Source: Salipaludibacillus aurantiacus (GTDB taxonomy: Bacteria; Bacillota; Bacilli; Bacillales; Salisediminibacteriaceae). From it: DNA of 64,000 bases. Location: positions 124,001 to 188,000 of the forward strand of contig NZ_FOGT01000002.1 of assembly GCF_900111295.1 (NCBI RefSeq). Reading direction: 5' to 3'. A program made the position numbers and the translations under genes. Below are positions 46,482 through 56,727 of this stretch, piece after piece. The first letter of the stretch is position 1, and every line of letters begins with the position of its first letter. The notes under the pieces were generated by a model. The model was not told the origin of the DNA. It ran no database searches and was given only the letters and a program-made list of their open reading frames with translations.

Positions 46482-47051
46482 CTACTCTTCTAATTCTCCC
46501 GCCAAGAAGTTGGTATCCAGATCTTCAAATTCCTCATCATCGATCGTGTCATCCCAGGCTTCCTCATCCCACTCCTCTACCGAAGCGTTTGGATTTACCT
46601 GAACAGTCATTTTTGTCTCACCAATTACTTCTACTGCAAATTCTTTTTCTACCTGCACCTCAACATCCCGGTCATTAGACGCAATCAGTGCCTCTAATGT
46701 ATTTGGCTGCTGGGTCGCCCTGGAAATAACTTCAAGGTCTTCTGAAAGAATATCACTGTCCTGCATTACCAGAGGGACTACTTCCGTATAGGAAACGGTC
46801 TCTGTAGCTACATTGGTTTTCGTATTTCCTGAATACGAATACCAGATATTGCAGTCATAAGTGCCGTTTATTTCAACGGCATCCCCCTTTTTGGCAGAGG
46901 TGTATTTGTGGTTAATAAGCCAACAGCCTAAAATACTCGTCGGCTTTTCCGCAGGGGTAATTTTATGCTTTGTTTCTGAAAACTTCCGCCCTTTTCCACA
47001 TACAGCCTTTGTTATAATCTGTCTGTAATGCACATCTTTCTCTGATGACAT
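46482..47051 (-). CDS. cotE: Outer spore coat morphogenetic protein CotE
   Basis: A 189-residue protein matching CotE: YRQIITKAVCGKGRKFS near the start, then SILGCWLINHKY and GTYDCNIWYSYS, and a very acidic C-terminus (EEWDEEAWDD...). CotE forms the ring between inner and outer coat layers on which outer coat proteins assemble. It lies upstream of mutS on the same strand, separated by a terminator, as in B. subtilis. Confidence 0.96.
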   Translation of the reverse strand: MSSEKDVHYRQIITKAVCGKGRKFSETKHKITPAEKPTSILGCWLINHKYTSAKKGDAVEINGTYDCNIWYSYSGNTKTNVATETVSYTEVVPLVMQDSDILSEDLEVISRATQQPNTLEALIASNDRDVEVQVEKEFAVEVIGETKMTVQVNPNASVEEWDEEAWDDTIDDEEFEDLDTNFLAGELEE

Positions 47052-47255
47052 CTTTTTCCCTCCTCACACAATAATGAGCCACTAACTTTTCGTACTATGA
47101 ATTAGATACAGTCCAATTTCCACAGCATGCAGATAAATGGCTCATGTGCCATCGTGTATTTGCACACCTACTCGTATCATGAGTTCAATTATTTATATGT
47201 GGCTTATTCCAAAAACATGCTCAAATTTAAATGGATAAAATTAAAAGAGGGTGGG

Positions 47256-47326
47256 ACAAAAGAATAGTGACCATAAAGAAATCCTAAGAAACCTCTTATG
47301 ATATTTCTTAGGATTGCCGCTTTTGT
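47256..47326. repeat. Structured intergenic element
   Basis: The outer stem ACAAAAG / CTTTTGT encloses a 12-bp inner stem AATCCTAAGAAA / TTTCTTAGGATT. It begins GGGTGGGACAAAAG, a phrase seen in intergenic repeats of other Bacillota. No gene is seen in the 47052-47659 gap apart from this and the repeat at 47437. Confidence 0.55.
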
Positions 47327-47436
47327 ACTTATAGAGGATTAACTCTGCCAAAATAAAAGCAGTGATTTCAGTCAGTAGGATGGTCTAAAAAGCTTTCCTT
47401 AATCTGCCGGTTCACTCCCGGCGAAGCCTTACCCTA

Positions 47437-47525
47437 GGGCTTGTCTTCAGCTAAATTCAACTCAGCCTGGAGCTTCGTTGAATTGGATCTTCAGACTGCG
47501 CCTGATCCTCTGGGTGTCCTCGCCT
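47437..47525 (-). repeat. Dispersed repeat, copy 2
   Basis: Inverted relative to copy 1 at 34090-34175. The core stem AATTCAAC / GTTGAATT is fully paired here, around loop GAAGCTCCAGGCTGA. Flanks beyond the core are only loosely alike (shared GGCGA and CGC phrases). Confidence 0.85.
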
Positions 47526-47659
47526 ACGTTCACCGGAGGCGTATACTTTCATAGGTTGTGGCGCAGAACTTTTAATACGGGTGGTAATAATAAAAAATCA
47601 ATCTGAATGATCTTCAGATTCCTCCGCGTGTCCTGACCTTTCTAAAATTTAGGAGCTGG

Positions 47660-48787
47660 TCATTTGGACAGTTCTATATTTTCGCTGGAGAGGATGGCTT
47701 CTATGCCTGTCCGCCCTTTATCTATGACCTGCTTCCGCCATTCTTTCTTATCAGGATAGAATAGTCTCCTGAAATCTCTTATAATTTCCTTTTCATCTTC
47801 CCTTTCTAAAACACCATTAAAATAAAGCTGATTTTCATTAATCATTGTCTGTGTACAAAAAACGAGGTCATTAAGAGTCTCCGCGATGGTGCCGAATTCA
47901 AATAGACATGTCACTGTTCTTTTTTGGGGAAAGTTTTCTCTGACAGACTCCTGCAAATATAAGTTTGACTCACCATAAACATTGTCATCATCACTTTTTA
48001 CTACTTGTTTATAAGAAAGCTCTTTTTGCAGCTCCTCTTCACTCCTTTTATCTGACTTTGTAAATATTAATGTCAGGTCATCTTTCGGACCGCCTCCGGA
48101 ATGAATATCAATATGAACAGGATGGCTGTACTCCTTTACCCAATCAAAATACCTGCTTTTTAATTTTTGTGCCGGTTCGTCAAAACTGTTCCCTCCGTAA
48201 TAAATCCCTCTTTTATACTTATACTGGCCAGGGGGGCCATCCTTCAGCACTGCCAGCTCTTCATGAGTAAATGCTTCAGTTAAAGCTTTATTTAATTCCC
48301 TCTTATGGGTGCTTAAGTTTTCAATACGTGAACCTGGAAGAAAGATTTCCTTTTTACGGGCAAATGTTTCATCTACAGCCCCTGCTGTATTCTCCCAGTC
48401 TCTAATATAGTTCCTGTTTAAATCTATGTTATTTTCAGTCACTCTTCTAAAATGCCTCATTCCCCACGGGTTCACTGCATGCACGAGCCGCAGCCCCGTT
48501 GTTTCAGGGTTGATTAACGGCATATATTCTTCAATAAAAAGCTGTAAAAACGCGCTTCCTGTATATCCTTCAATGCCGTGCTCACCTGTCGTAATAATAA
48601 TCAGTTCCTGCTTTTCCGACAAAGCATCAGCCGCGAGAATATCAGTTGTATTATCGTCTTCTTCACTTCCTGTGTAATATGTCTCAAGCCTGGCATTAGG
48701 CCAGTATGTCCCAATTTCTTTCAGCGACTTACGGAACTGTGACCGTGACTCTTCAAATGTGCCGCTAAAAAATTGCTCACTTTCCAT
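47660..48787 (-). CDS. DUF2817 family zinc peptidase-like protein (M14 fold)
   Basis: A 375-residue protein with the DUF2817 pattern: TGEHGIEGYTGS near 88 (zinc His and Glu), VNPWGMRHFRR, ENNIDLNRNY and DIHSGGGP (third zinc ligand). There is no signal peptide. The substrate is unknown; M14-like peptidases often act on C-terminal or gamma-linked residues. It stands alone between repeat-rich DNA and the ricA terminator. It is unrelated in detail to the M14 protein at 28190. Confidence 0.8.
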   Translation of the reverse strand: MESEQFFSGTFEESRSQFRKSLKEIGTYWPNARLETYYTGSEEDDNTTDILAADALSEKQELIIITTGEHGIEGYTGSAFLQLFIEEYMPLINPETTGLRLVHAVNPWGMRHFRRVTENNIDLNRNYIRDWENTAGAVDETFARKKEIFLPGSRIENLSTHKRELNKALTEAFTHEELAVLKDGPPGQYKYKRGIYYGGNSFDEPAQKLKSRYFDWVKEYSHPVHIDIHSGGGPKDDLTLIFTKSDKRSEEELQKELSYKQVVKSDDDNVYGESNLYLQESVRENFPQKRTVTCLFEFGTIAETLNDLVFCTQTMINENQLYFNGVLEREDEKEIIRDFRRLFYPDKKEWRKQVIDKGRTGIEAILSSENIELSK

Positions 48788-48881
48788 TCAATAACGCCCC
48801 TTTTCATATCTGTTTAAGGAAGGTATTTCACGTCAGCTTCCATTTAAAACATTTGCGGCAGCTAGGGTTCCGGAAAATGAT

Positions 48882-48909
48882 AAAAAAAAACCGCACCGGC
48901 GATCGCGGT
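48882..48909 (-). terminator. Rho-independent terminator of miaB-ricA
   Basis: ACCGC / GCGGT (with inner CGATCG symmetry), then a run of nine T on the minus strand. Confidence 0.8.
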
Positions 48910-48923
48910 ACGATTAATAATGA

Positions 48924-49349
48924 TTATGAGCAGCCGTTATTGAACGGGCTTTTTGTTGTGGTGCCCTGCAGCAAATCGCCGCCCGTTGATTCAATAATTT
49001 TATTTGTGACTGTATTTGAAATCGTGTTGCTGACCATCTGCAGAAGCTGGTTTACTTCAGTCTGCGATTGTTTAAATTCCCTTACTAAAGGAATCTCGTC
49101 CAATTCATCCTGAAGCGCGTCAATTTTAGCATCCGTTGCTTTTAAAGCTTCTGACTTCTGGTAATGTTTCAAATTAACAGCTTCTTTTTGAAGCGATTTA
49201 ATCTTGCCGATAATTTCCTGGACTCGTAAATTTTCATTTATTTGTCCTTCAGCTCTTTTAAAGAAATCCACTTCTTCCGTTTCGGCAATCATAGACGCCA
49301 ATTCCCGGGCTTTTTCTGTAATCTCTTTTTTAGTATACAACTCACTCAT
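48924..49349 (-). CDS. ricA: RicA (YmcA), RNase Y specificity and biofilm/sporulation factor
   Basis: A 141-residue helical YlbF/YmcA-family protein. The C-terminus ends FNNGCS, with the Cys that in B. subtilis RicA helps bind an iron-sulfur cluster in the RicA-RicF-RicT complex. That complex directs RNase Y to particular mRNAs and is needed for biofilm formation, competence and sporulation. It starts one base after miaB ends. Its target enzyme, Rny, is encoded at 58098. Confidence 0.92.
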   Translation of the reverse strand: MSELYTKKEITEKARELASMIAETEEVDFFKRAEGQINENLRVQEIIGKIKSLQKEAVNLKHYQKSEALKATDAKIDALQDELDEIPLVREFKQSQTEVNQLLQMVSNTISNTVTNKIIESTGGDLLQGTTTKSPFNNGCS

Positions 49350-49350
49350 G

Positions 49351-50895
49351 TTATTTCACCTCTGCCGTTTCTGTAACTTCACCGTCTAAAGACCAGGTTT
49401 TTGCCTCTGTAATTTTAACATTAATTAATTCACCGATCGATGTTTTCTGCCCTCTGAAGTTAACTAGTTTATTTGTTCGGGTACGCCCCATTAATACATC
49501 AGGGTTTTTCTTACTTTCACCTTCAACTAATACTTCGACTACTTTTCCTTCATATGCCTTATTTTTTCTGGCTGAAATATCGTTCACAACAGCGTTCAGG
49601 CGCTGGAGTCGGTCTTTTTTAACGTCCATTGGGACATTGTCTTCCATCTTGGCTGCCGGCGTGCCTTCACGAGGCGAGTAAATATACGTGTACGCGCTGT
49701 CGTAGTCCATTTCTTTCATGAGAGAAAGCGTGTCCTCGAACTGCTCTTCCGTTTCATTAGGGAAGCCGACAATAATATCAGTAGTAAATGACGCGTGCGG
49801 CATCGCCTTTTTAATTTTTTCTGCCAACTCAACGTACTGTTCTCTCGTATATTTACGAGCCATCAGTTTAAGCACCTCGCTGTTTCCGCTTTGGACGGGC
49901 AAATGAATATGCTCAACGAGGTTGCCTCCTTTAGCAAGCACTTCAATAAGATGATCATCAAAGTCGCGCGGATGGCTGGTCGTAAAGCGGACACGGGGAA
50001 TGTCAATTTTGCGGATTTCGTCCATTAAGTCTCCCAGTCCGTAGTCCATATCCGCCAGATCCTTACCGTAAGCGTTAACGTTCTGGCCAAGAAGCGTAAT
50101 TTCTTTATATCCATTGCGTGCTAAATGGCGTACTTCTTCAATAATATCTTCAGGGCGCCGGCTTCGCTCTTTCCCTCTTGTATAAGGCACAATACAGTAC
50201 GTGCAGAACTTATCGCAGCCGTACATAATATTAACCCACCCCTGGAAATGTCCTTTACGGGCGCGAGGCATATTTTCAATAATATCCCCCTCTTTAGACC
50301 ACACTTCAACGACCATTTCCTTGTTAAAAATGGCATTTTTAAGCAACTCAGGAAGACGGTGAATATTATGAGTGCCGAAAATGAGATCGACATGCTGGTG
50401 TTTTTGAAGAATCCGGTTAACGACAGACTCTTCCTGTGACATACAACCGCATACACCAACAATAAGACCCGGATTATCACGTTTCATAGGCTTCAAGTTA
50501 CCGATCTCGCCAAACACTTTATTTTCAGCGTTTTCACGGATGGCACAGGTATTTAATAAAATAACATCTGCTTCTTCAGTAAGTGACGTGGATTCAAAAC
50601 CCATCTGGAGAAGGATGCCAGCCATATTTTCTGAATCGTGTTCATTCATTTGGCAGCCGTAAGTCCTGATTAAGAACTTTTTACCTTTGCCGATGCCCTG
50701 CATATCTTCAGGGATCTCAAAGTCATAATGGACAGACACGTCTTCTTTTCCGCGTTTTTTGGCCTGCTTTAAGTCAGGCGGAATATAGGTGGTCTGGAAA
50801 TACTGGGAGTAGTCCTTTTTCTGGCCGGATTTTTTGTCCGCAGAAGAAGTTCCCTCCATCGCTTGCGTCTGCTCCTTGCGTTGTTCTTCATTCAT
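49351..50895 (-). CDS. miaB: tRNA-2-methylthio-N6-dimethylallyladenosine synthase MiaB
   Basis: A 514-residue radical SAM methylthiotransferase. The N-terminal UPF0004 domain has [11 protein letters not shown] with further Cys in [11 protein letters not shown] and VCGCMSQE; the radical SAM cluster motif is CDKFCTYC; a C-terminal TRAM domain ends the chain. It converts i6A37 made by MiaA into ms2i6A. An N-terminal extension of about 60 charged residues is normal in bacilli. It is followed at once by ricA. Confidence 0.97.
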   Translation of the reverse strand: MNEEQRKEQTQAMEGTSSADKKSGQKKDYSQYFQTTYIPPDLKQAKKRGKEDVSVHYDFEIPEDMQGIGKGKKFLIRTYGCQMNEHDSENMAGILLQMGFESTSLTEEADVILLNTCAIRENAENKVFGEIGNLKPMKRDNPGLIVGVCGCMSQEESVVNRILQKHQHVDLIFGTHNIHRLPELLKNAIFNKEMVVEVWSKEGDIIENMPRARKGHFQGWVNIMYGCDKFCTYCIVPYTRGKERSRRPEDIIEEVRHLARNGYKEITLLGQNVNAYGKDLADMDYGLGDLMDEIRKIDIPRVRFTTSHPRDFDDHLIEVLAKGGNLVEHIHLPVQSGNSEVLKLMARKYTREQYVELAEKIKKAMPHASFTTDIIVGFPNETEEQFEDTLSLMKEMDYDSAYTYIYSPREGTPAAKMEDNVPMDVKKDRLQRLNAVVNDISARKNKAYEGKVVEVLVEGESKKNPDVLMGRTRTNKLVNFRGQKTSIGELINVKITEAKTWSLDGEVTETAEVK

Positions 50896-51000
50896 ATATT
50901 AATCAATCTCCTTTATATTATTTCTCACAACCTATAATTATAAATGGTTTAAGACCTTTATACAACTGTGATTACAGGATAAAAGACAGAGGTCATCCTT

Positions 51001-51046
51001 AAAAAACATCCGGACAATATTTTACGAATATTGTCCGGATGTTTTT
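51001..51046 (-). terminator. Rho-independent terminator of tdh-kbl
   Basis: A 16-bp perfect stem, ACATCCGGACAATATT / AATATTGTCCGGATGT, with a five-base loop and a T-run on both sides. Confidence 0.93.
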
Positions 51047-51087
51047 CTAGTGAGTATTCTTTTACTTCAGCCACTTTTGCTCCCGTA

Positions 51088-52263
51088 TTAAATAATACCG
51101 AGCTCTTTACCGGCTTTTTCAAATGCTTTCAATGCTTCGTCCAGCAGTTCTTTCGTATGGTCTGCAGTAACGATTGTTCTTACACGTGCTTTCCCCTTAG
51201 GCACAGTTGGGAAGGCTATACCTTGGGCAAAGACACCATATTCCAGCAGCTTATCAGACAGCTGGTGAGCTTTTGCCCCGTCCCCAATGACAACCGGAGT
51301 AATAGGGGTGTCACTTTTTCCTGTATCAAAACCGAGTTTCTCCAACCCTGCTTTAAAGTATTTTGTATTATCCCATAAACGGTCAATACGCTCTGGTTCT
51401 TCAAGCAGGACATCAATTGCTTTGGAACAAGCCGCTGTGACTGCCGGCGGGTGGGAAGTACTGAATAAGAACGGACGTCCTTTATGAATGAGGTAATCCC
51501 TGACCGCCTGAGTACTGGCAATATAACCGCCCAGCACCCCGATCGCTTTACTTAATGTCCCTACCTGAATGTGCACACGGCCGTTCAAATCGAAGTGGTC
51601 AACGGTTCCGCGGCCATTTCGACCCAGCACACCGCTTGCATGGGCATCATCCACCATTACAAGAGCATCATATTTTTCACACAGCTCCACAATTTCAGGA
51701 AGCGGCGCGATATTTCCATCCATAGAGAAGACGCCATCAGTCACTACAAGACGTTTTCTGTAATCCTGAGTTTCTTTTAAAGCATCTTCCAGGCTCTTCA
51801 TATCGACATGTTTGTAAATTTTTCGGCCGGCTTTAGTAAGCCTGATGCCGTCAATAATGGAAGCGTGGTTTAATTCGTCGGAGATAACGACATCTTCTTT
51901 CGTTAAAATAGAAGAAAGAATCGCCTGATTAGCGGTAAAACCGGACTGTAAAACAAGTGTAGCTTCAGTATGTTTAAATTCAGCTAATTTTTTTTCAAAT
52001 TCCTCATGCATAGAAAACGTCCCGGCTATTGTTCTTACTGATCCGGTTCCTGCACCATACTGGTCAACTGCCCGGACAGCCTCAAGCTTCATTTTCGGGT
52101 GGGTGGTCAAACCAAGATAGTTATTGGATGAGAGCTGAATGACTTCTTTCCCGCCAATTTTAACTTTTGCCCCTTGATCAGACTGAAGCGGAACAAGAGA
52201 CCTGAATACTCCGTCCTCTTTCATTCCTTGTAATTCTTCTTCTAAATATTCGAAACCTTTCAT
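51088..52263 (-). CDS. kbl: Glycine C-acetyltransferase (2-amino-3-ketobutyrate CoA ligase)
   Basis: A 391-residue PLP enzyme of the alpha-oxoamine synthase family. [11 protein letters not shown] near 48, [10 protein letters not shown] for the PLP Asp/His, and Lys in [12 protein letters not shown]. It splits 2-amino-3-ketobutyrate with CoA into glycine and acetyl-CoA, completing threonine breakdown begun by Tdh. It follows tdh by 19 bases. Confidence 0.95.
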   Translation of the reverse strand: MKGFEYLEEELQGMKEDGVFRSLVPLQSDQGAKVKIGGKEVIQLSSNNYLGLTTHPKMKLEAVRAVDQYGAGTGSVRTIAGTFSMHEEFEKKLAEFKHTEATLVLQSGFTANQAILSSILTKEDVVISDELNHASIIDGIRLTKAGRKIYKHVDMKSLEDALKETQDYRKRLVVTDGVFSMDGNIAPLPEIVELCEKYDALVMVDDAHASGVLGRNGRGTVDHFDLNGRVHIQVGTLSKAIGVLGGYIASTQAVRDYLIHKGRPFLFSTSHPPAVTAACSKAIDVLLEEPERIDRLWDNTKYFKAGLEKLGFDTGKSDTPITPVVIGDGAKAHQLSDKLLEYGVFAQGIAFPTVPKGKARVRTIVTADHTKELLDEALKAFEKAGKELGII

Positions 52264-52282
52264 AAAACTGATTCCTCCTTGT

Positions 52283-53323
52283 CTATGGATGTAGTACTAC
52301 TTTCCCGCACTTACCTTCAATCATTAAATCAAAACCTTTTTCAAAGTCTTCCAATGGAAAATGATGTGTGATCATTGGTTTCAAATCAACCTGACCCGAA
52401 CCGAGAAGACCGGAAACCTGCTGCCACGTTTCATACATTTTTCTGCCTGTAATCCCTTGAACAGTAATACCTTTAAATACAATATCATTAGTAACGTCGA
52501 TTTCGACCGGTTTAACAGGAAGACTGAGGATTGATACTCTTCCTCCGTTTGTAACCATTTTAAAACCCTGGTCCATAGCAATCGGATGTCCGCTCATTTC
52601 ACAGACGATATCCACGCCATTATTCTCAGTCAGTTTACGGACAACTTCAAGCGGATTTTCCACACCGGAATTAACTGTACGGGTGGCTCCCATTTTTTCT
52701 GCCAAGTCAAGGCGGTAATTATTCAAATCAAACGCAATGACCTGCGAAGCACCGGCTGCTTTTGCGACCCCTACTGCCATAATTCCTATCGGCCCGCATC
52801 CAATGACTGCCACCGTCTTTCCGGTGACATCGCCTTCTAAAACAGTATGGACAGCGTTTCCAAATGGCTCCTGGACGCTCGCTTCTTCGAAAGAAAGCTC
52901 CCGGTCATTCTTCCACAAGTTTTCGGCCGGCAGCGCGACATACTCAGCGAAGCATCCATCACGGTCCACCCCGATAATTTCTGTGTTAGCGCATATATGC
53001 GCCTGGCCGGTCAGACATTGCGGGCAATGGCCGCATACGATATGAGTCTCCGCAGAAACGTGGTCTCCTACTTCGACATTATTGACCAGTTTACCTTTCT
53101 CTACCACAATTCCTGCAAATTCGTGCCCAAAAACATACGGAGGTTTGACACGGCTTTCTGACCATTCATCCCACGTATAAATGTGAACATCCGTGCCGCA
53201 AATAGAAGTTGCTTTTACCTGGATAAGGACTTCCTGGTCACCGATTTCCGGTACAGGCACTTCTTTTAAAATCGCCCCCGGGGCCCTTTGTTCTTTTACA
53301 ATCGCTTTCATTTTACCCCTCAT
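52283..53323 (-). CDS. tdh: L-threonine 3-dehydrogenase
   Basis: A 346-residue zinc-dependent MDR dehydrogenase. [10 protein letters not shown] and GHEFAG supply the catalytic zinc, CGHCPQC...C is the structural zinc loop, and [11 protein letters not shown] is the NAD site. It oxidises threonine to 2-amino-3-ketobutyrate. The start ATG 53323 has AAAGGGGTGG seven bases before it; ATG 53311 is also possible. First gene of tdh-kbl. Confidence 0.95.
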   Translation of the reverse strand: MRGKMKAIVKEQRAPGAILKEVPVPEIGDQEVLIQVKATSICGTDVHIYTWDEWSESRVKPPYVFGHEFAGIVVEKGKLVNNVEVGDHVSAETHIVCGHCPQCLTGQAHICANTEIIGVDRDGCFAEYVALPAENLWKNDRELSFEEASVQEPFGNAVHTVLEGDVTGKTVAVIGCGPIGIMAVGVAKAAGASQVIAFDLNNYRLDLAEKMGATRTVNSGVENPLEVVRKLTENNGVDIVCEMSGHPIAMDQGFKMVTNGGRVSILSLPVKPVEIDVTNDIVFKGITVQGITGRKMYETWQQVSGLLGSGQVDLKPMITHHFPLEDFEKGFDLMIEGKCGKVVLHP

Positions 53324-53704
53324 TAATTATCCACCCCTTTATTTCCTCTCAATTAGACCTTTAAAACGTTAAAAATATACACGAAAATCATCTCGGCAAA
53401 TCACTGTCTTTATTCTAGCATGATGCTATGTCCACGTAAACAAAACTGTACACCTCACAAGGACAAATGATTCTTCAGGAAAATTTATTTTAAAAAAATT
53501 TATTTAGTGCAACCTGAAGCTGGTGAGTGGGTGATAAAACCGAAAAAAAAGCTCCCTGAGAAGCCTGCACGAGAGGTCAGCAAGGTTTAAGTTAATTATG
53601 AAAAGGTCTATTTACCCAAAATGAAAGCCCCCCTATTTACTATAAAAATAGGGGGGCTCTATAATTAGAACATTCAATTAAAAGGGCTTCGTGATGCCTC
53701 CTGT
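53324..53704. other. Intergenic region upstream of tdh
   Basis: A 381-base AT-rich gap. It contains the korB terminator at its right end and must carry the tdh promoter; I cannot single out a promoter or operator. No gene is seen. Confidence 0.35.
53626..53658 (-). terminator. Hairpin terminator of korAB
   Basis: A 13-bp stem, AGCCCCCCTATTT / AAATAGGGGGGCT. The T-rich tail on the minus strand is interrupted (TTTCATTTT). Confidence 0.75.
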
Positions 53705-54571
53705 TTACATGAATTCTGCAGTGAGTTTATCAAATTGCTCTTTTTCAAGATTAATATCCTGTGTCGCAAGAGCTTCTTCTTTAAATCCATTCACTAAAGC
53801 CTCATATGAAGGTTTATCTTTATCCTGGTAAATAAGGCCTGTCACTAGACCGTCATGCTCCATGAGCGTATTCATTGCCTGCATGCGGCTGGACGGATTG
53901 TAATCCTCAATTGTTGAAAGGGACGTAAGGTTCTCTTTAAACCAGTCATACGTATTGACTTTGTTAAACGTGACGCAAGGACTGAATACGTTAATTAATG
54001 AGAAACCTTTATGTTCAATACCTTTTTCAATAAGTGAAGTCAATTCTTTTAAATCACTTGAGAAACTTTGTGCTACGAAACTGGCACCTGCTGTGAGAGC
54101 CATTTCCATAACATTTAAGGAAGACTCAATTGAACCTGCCGGTGTACTCTTTGTTTTGAAGCCCATTTCACTTCGCGGGGAAGTCTGCCCTTTAGTCAGG
54201 CCGTAAATCTGATTATCCATAACAATGTAAGTCACATCGATGTTTCGCCGGATTGCATGTACCGTATGACCCATCCCGATAGCAAAGCCGTCTCCATCAC
54301 CTCCGGAGGCAATGACAGTGAGTTCACGGTTTGCCATTTTGACTCCCTGTGCGATCGGCAGGGCGCGTCCATGAATACCGTGCAAGCCATAAGAGTTAAT
54401 ATAGCCGGAAATCCGCCCGGAACAGCCAATACCGGAAACAACTGCAAGCTCTTCAGGAACTACTCCTGCGTTGGCAGCTGCCCTCTGAATTGCTGCCTGG
54501 ACAGAGAAGTCTCCGCAGCCTGGACACCAGTTTGGTTTAACGTTATTTCTAAAATCTTTAAAGGTTGCCAT
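53705..54571 (-). CDS. korB: 2-oxoacid:ferredoxin oxidoreductase, beta subunit
   Basis: A 288-residue TPP-binding subunit. WCPGCGDFSVQ at the N-terminus, GIGCSGR, and the TPP/Mg motif GDGDGFAIGMGHT with MDNQIYGLTKGQ. With KorA it converts 2-oxoglutarate (or a related oxoacid) to the acyl-CoA, reducing ferredoxin. ATG 54571 follows AAGGAG by ten bases; an in-frame start 20 codons upstream lies inside korA and is rejected. It overlaps the korA end by 14 bases. Confidence 0.93.
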   Translation of the reverse strand: MATFKDFRNNVKPNWCPGCGDFSVQAAIQRAAANAGVVPEELAVVSGIGCSGRISGYINSYGLHGIHGRALPIAQGVKMANRELTVIASGGDGDGFAIGMGHTVHAIRRNIDVTYIVMDNQIYGLTKGQTSPRSEMGFKTKSTPAGSIESSLNVMEMALTAGASFVAQSFSSDLKELTSLIEKGIEHKGFSLINVFSPCVTFNKVNTYDWFKENLTSLSTIEDYNPSSRMQAMNTLMEHDGLVTGLIYQDKDKPSYEALVNGFKEEALATQDINLEKEQFDKLTAEFM

Positions 54572-56315
54572 ATGCGAACAGCTCCTTGCATTCGTGATGG
54601 ATTTCGGAAGGTAAAAACGGATTTCCGTCATACTTCAAAATTGATTCAACTTTTTCCACATTTGTATTCATTTTCAGTAATTGGGCGATTTGACCAGTTG
54701 CGTTGTTTTCCACCACAACCACTTTTTTGGCTTTATTAATCATAGACTGAAGTTCTTCAGCCGGGAACGGGTGCAGAAGCCTGATATGGCCGTGGTTAAC
54801 TTTCACACCGTCTTCCTCAAGGCGGGGCAATACTTCCTCAATAGTGCCTTTTGTTGAGTTAACCCCGATAATAAGCATATCTGCTTCCTCGTGCTGTTCA
54901 TTCTTAAGCACAGGTTCGGGGAACCGGTCAACAAGGCTCTCAAGTTTTTTCATCCGTTTATCCATTTGAGCTTTTCGGTTTTCAGGGCTTTCTGAAGGTT
55001 TGCCCTGTTCATTATGTTCAACCCCGGTGACATGGTGCAGTCCGTGTTTCATGCCTGGAATGACACGCTTGGAAACGCCGTCTTCTGTTACTTCATACCG
55101 TTTGAAGTAGGTCCCTTTGTCAAGTTCAGGCAGTTCTTCATTAATGTCCAGCTTTCCTCTTCGAATTTTAACTCTGTTAAAGTCCAGCGGATCAACCGTC
55201 TGTTTTCCTAATGAGAGGGCTAAATCTGTAATAAGAATGACAGGCACCTGGTACTCTTCCGCAATGTTAAACGCCTCTACCGCGTCATAAAATGCTTCCT
55301 CTACACTTGAAGGAGCCATAACAACTTTAGGAATCTCACCGTGAGTACCATAAATCATAGCAAATATGTCCGATTGCTCCTGTTTTGTAGGCAGGCCGGT
55401 ACTTGGTCCTCCCCGCTGAGTATCAACAATGACAAGCGGTGTTTCAGTAATGCCGCTCAGACCGATTGCTTCCATCATCAGTGAAAGACCAGGACCGGCG
55501 GAAGCTGTCAATGACCGCACTCCGGCATAATTGGCACCGATAGCCATCGTACACGCTGCAATTTCATCTTCTGTCTGTATAACTGTTCCACCGTACTCAG
55601 GCAGTTTTTTAATTAAATATTCCATTATTTCAGAAGCAGGAGTGATTGGGTAAGCCGGCATAAATCTTGCTCCTCCTGCAAGAGCTCCAAGAGCAATAGC
55701 ATCGTTTCCAATCATAAACAGCCGGTGGTTTCCATCAGCTTTTTCGAGCTGGAAGTCTCCAACACTGCCGGCTGATTCTTTCTCAAAATATTTCCTGCCC
55801 GCTTCAATGGCATCCATATTTTTCAAGACAACTGCTTCACCTTTTTTAGAGAAAATCTGTTCGACGACAGATTTAAAGATATCTGACTGCAGACCTAATA
55901 GTGAAGCTGAAGCTCCTACGGCTACCATGTTTTTCATAAGAGATGTCCCTAATTCCGTGGCAATTTCAGTGAACGGCACAGAAAATAATTTAGCCTGGGA
56001 ACCTTCCGGCAGTTTCGGGCCGAATTTGCTGTCGCCGATTACAACGCCTCCAGCAGAGAGCTCATGGTGATTGACGTCAATGGTTTCCTGGTCGAACGCG
56101 ACTAATATATCTAAATCATCAGAGATTGAATTCGTTTGAAAGGTACTCACACGTATTTTATTATTTGTGTGGCCCCCTTTAATTCGTGAAGAAAAGTGCC
56201 TGTACCCGTATAAGTAATAGCCTTGTCGATTCAAAGCCATTGAGAATATTTCCCCGGTACTTTCAATACCTTCACCTTGCTGTCCCCCAACTTTCCATGA
56301 AAGTTGTTTTATCAT
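54558..56315 (-). CDS. korA: 2-oxoacid:ferredoxin oxidoreductase, alpha subunit (gamma-alpha fusion)
   Basis: A 585-residue protein. The N-terminal gamma domain (about 1-190, KVGGQQGEGIESTGEIFS) is fused to the alpha domain (from about 205, FMPAYPITPASEIMEYL), with a C-terminal transketolase-like part. KorAB gives bacilli a ferredoxin-linked bypass or supplement to the 2-oxoglutarate dehydrogenase of the TCA cycle. ATG 56315 is preceded by AAGGGGTG. A near-perfect cre site lies about 250 bases upstream, suggesting carbon catabolite control. Confidence 0.93.
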   Translation of the reverse strand: MIKQLSWKVGGQQGEGIESTGEIFSMALNRQGYYLYGYRHFSSRIKGGHTNNKIRVSTFQTNSISDDLDILVAFDQETIDVNHHELSAGGVVIGDSKFGPKLPEGSQAKLFSVPFTEIATELGTSLMKNMVAVGASASLLGLQSDIFKSVVEQIFSKKGEAVVLKNMDAIEAGRKYFEKESAGSVGDFQLEKADGNHRLFMIGNDAIALGALAGGARFMPAYPITPASEIMEYLIKKLPEYGGTVIQTEDEIAACTMAIGANYAGVRSLTASAGPGLSLMMEAIGLSGITETPLVIVDTQRGGPSTGLPTKQEQSDIFAMIYGTHGEIPKVVMAPSSVEEAFYDAVEAFNIAEEYQVPVILITDLALSLGKQTVDPLDFNRVKIRRGKLDINEELPELDKGTYFKRYEVTEDGVSKRVIPGMKHGLHHVTGVEHNEQGKPSESPENRKAQMDKRMKKLESLVDRFPEPVLKNEQHEEADMLIIGVNSTKGTIEEVLPRLEEDGVKVNHGHIRLLHPFPAEELQSMINKAKKVVVVENNATGQIAQLLKMNTNVEKVESILKYDGNPFLPSEIHHECKELFAYGNL

Positions 56316-56689
56316 TTTCGCTACACCCCTTTTTGATTTCACAATGCCACTTTTCTGCTTTACAACCTTACTGCATCTCTGCTGTGTGTGAATGTGAATA
56401 CATTCATATAAGATTCTTTGTTTATGTAACTGCTAGTATGTCACTTGAATGGTTGAACGTGTATGAAACACCTCGACTTTCAAGACACTACCCGCATCTC
56501 TTATTTTAACGGAAAAATTATGTGAAAAGGCCCTTCATAGGAACCGGAAGTATTGCCCCGCAGCTAAGTAAGCGTTTTCACTGTCTTTTTCCTATCCTCC
56601 TTTATATTGTAACATAACTTTCACATTTACTTAAAGCACGAAAATTCTTATATTTTCGGATAGAGAGATTCTGGGAAAAATGTTCACAA
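56316..56689. other. Leader and promoter region of korAB
   Basis: A long gap. A weak promoter TTAAGT (56634-56629), 17 bases, TACAAT (56611-56606) would give a leader near 280 bases. AAAGGAGG (about 56595-56602) follows it but opens only a six-codon frame. A cre site is listed separately. Confidence 0.4.
56567..56580 (-). promoter_or_regulatory. Candidate cre site upstream of korAB
   Basis: TGAAAACGCTTACT on the minus strand fits TGWNANCGNTNWCA except for the last base. It lies about 26 bases past the candidate -10, a repressing position for CcpA. It shares 13 bases with the cre site at the AtoE gene. Confidence 0.55.
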
Positions 56690-56721
56690 AAAAACTGCTT
56701 AACAGCAGTCTGTTAAGCAGC
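56690..56721 (-). terminator. Rho-independent terminator of spoVS
   Basis: CTGCTTAACAG / CTGTTAAGCAG with a four-base loop, then TTTTTTT on the minus strand. Confidence 0.92.
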
Positions 56722-56727
56722 CGATTA

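Noticed and set aside
54572-54631. Longer korB start
   Set aside because: The added residues lie in the korA coding end and do not resemble KorB N-termini; AAGGAG fits ATG 54571.
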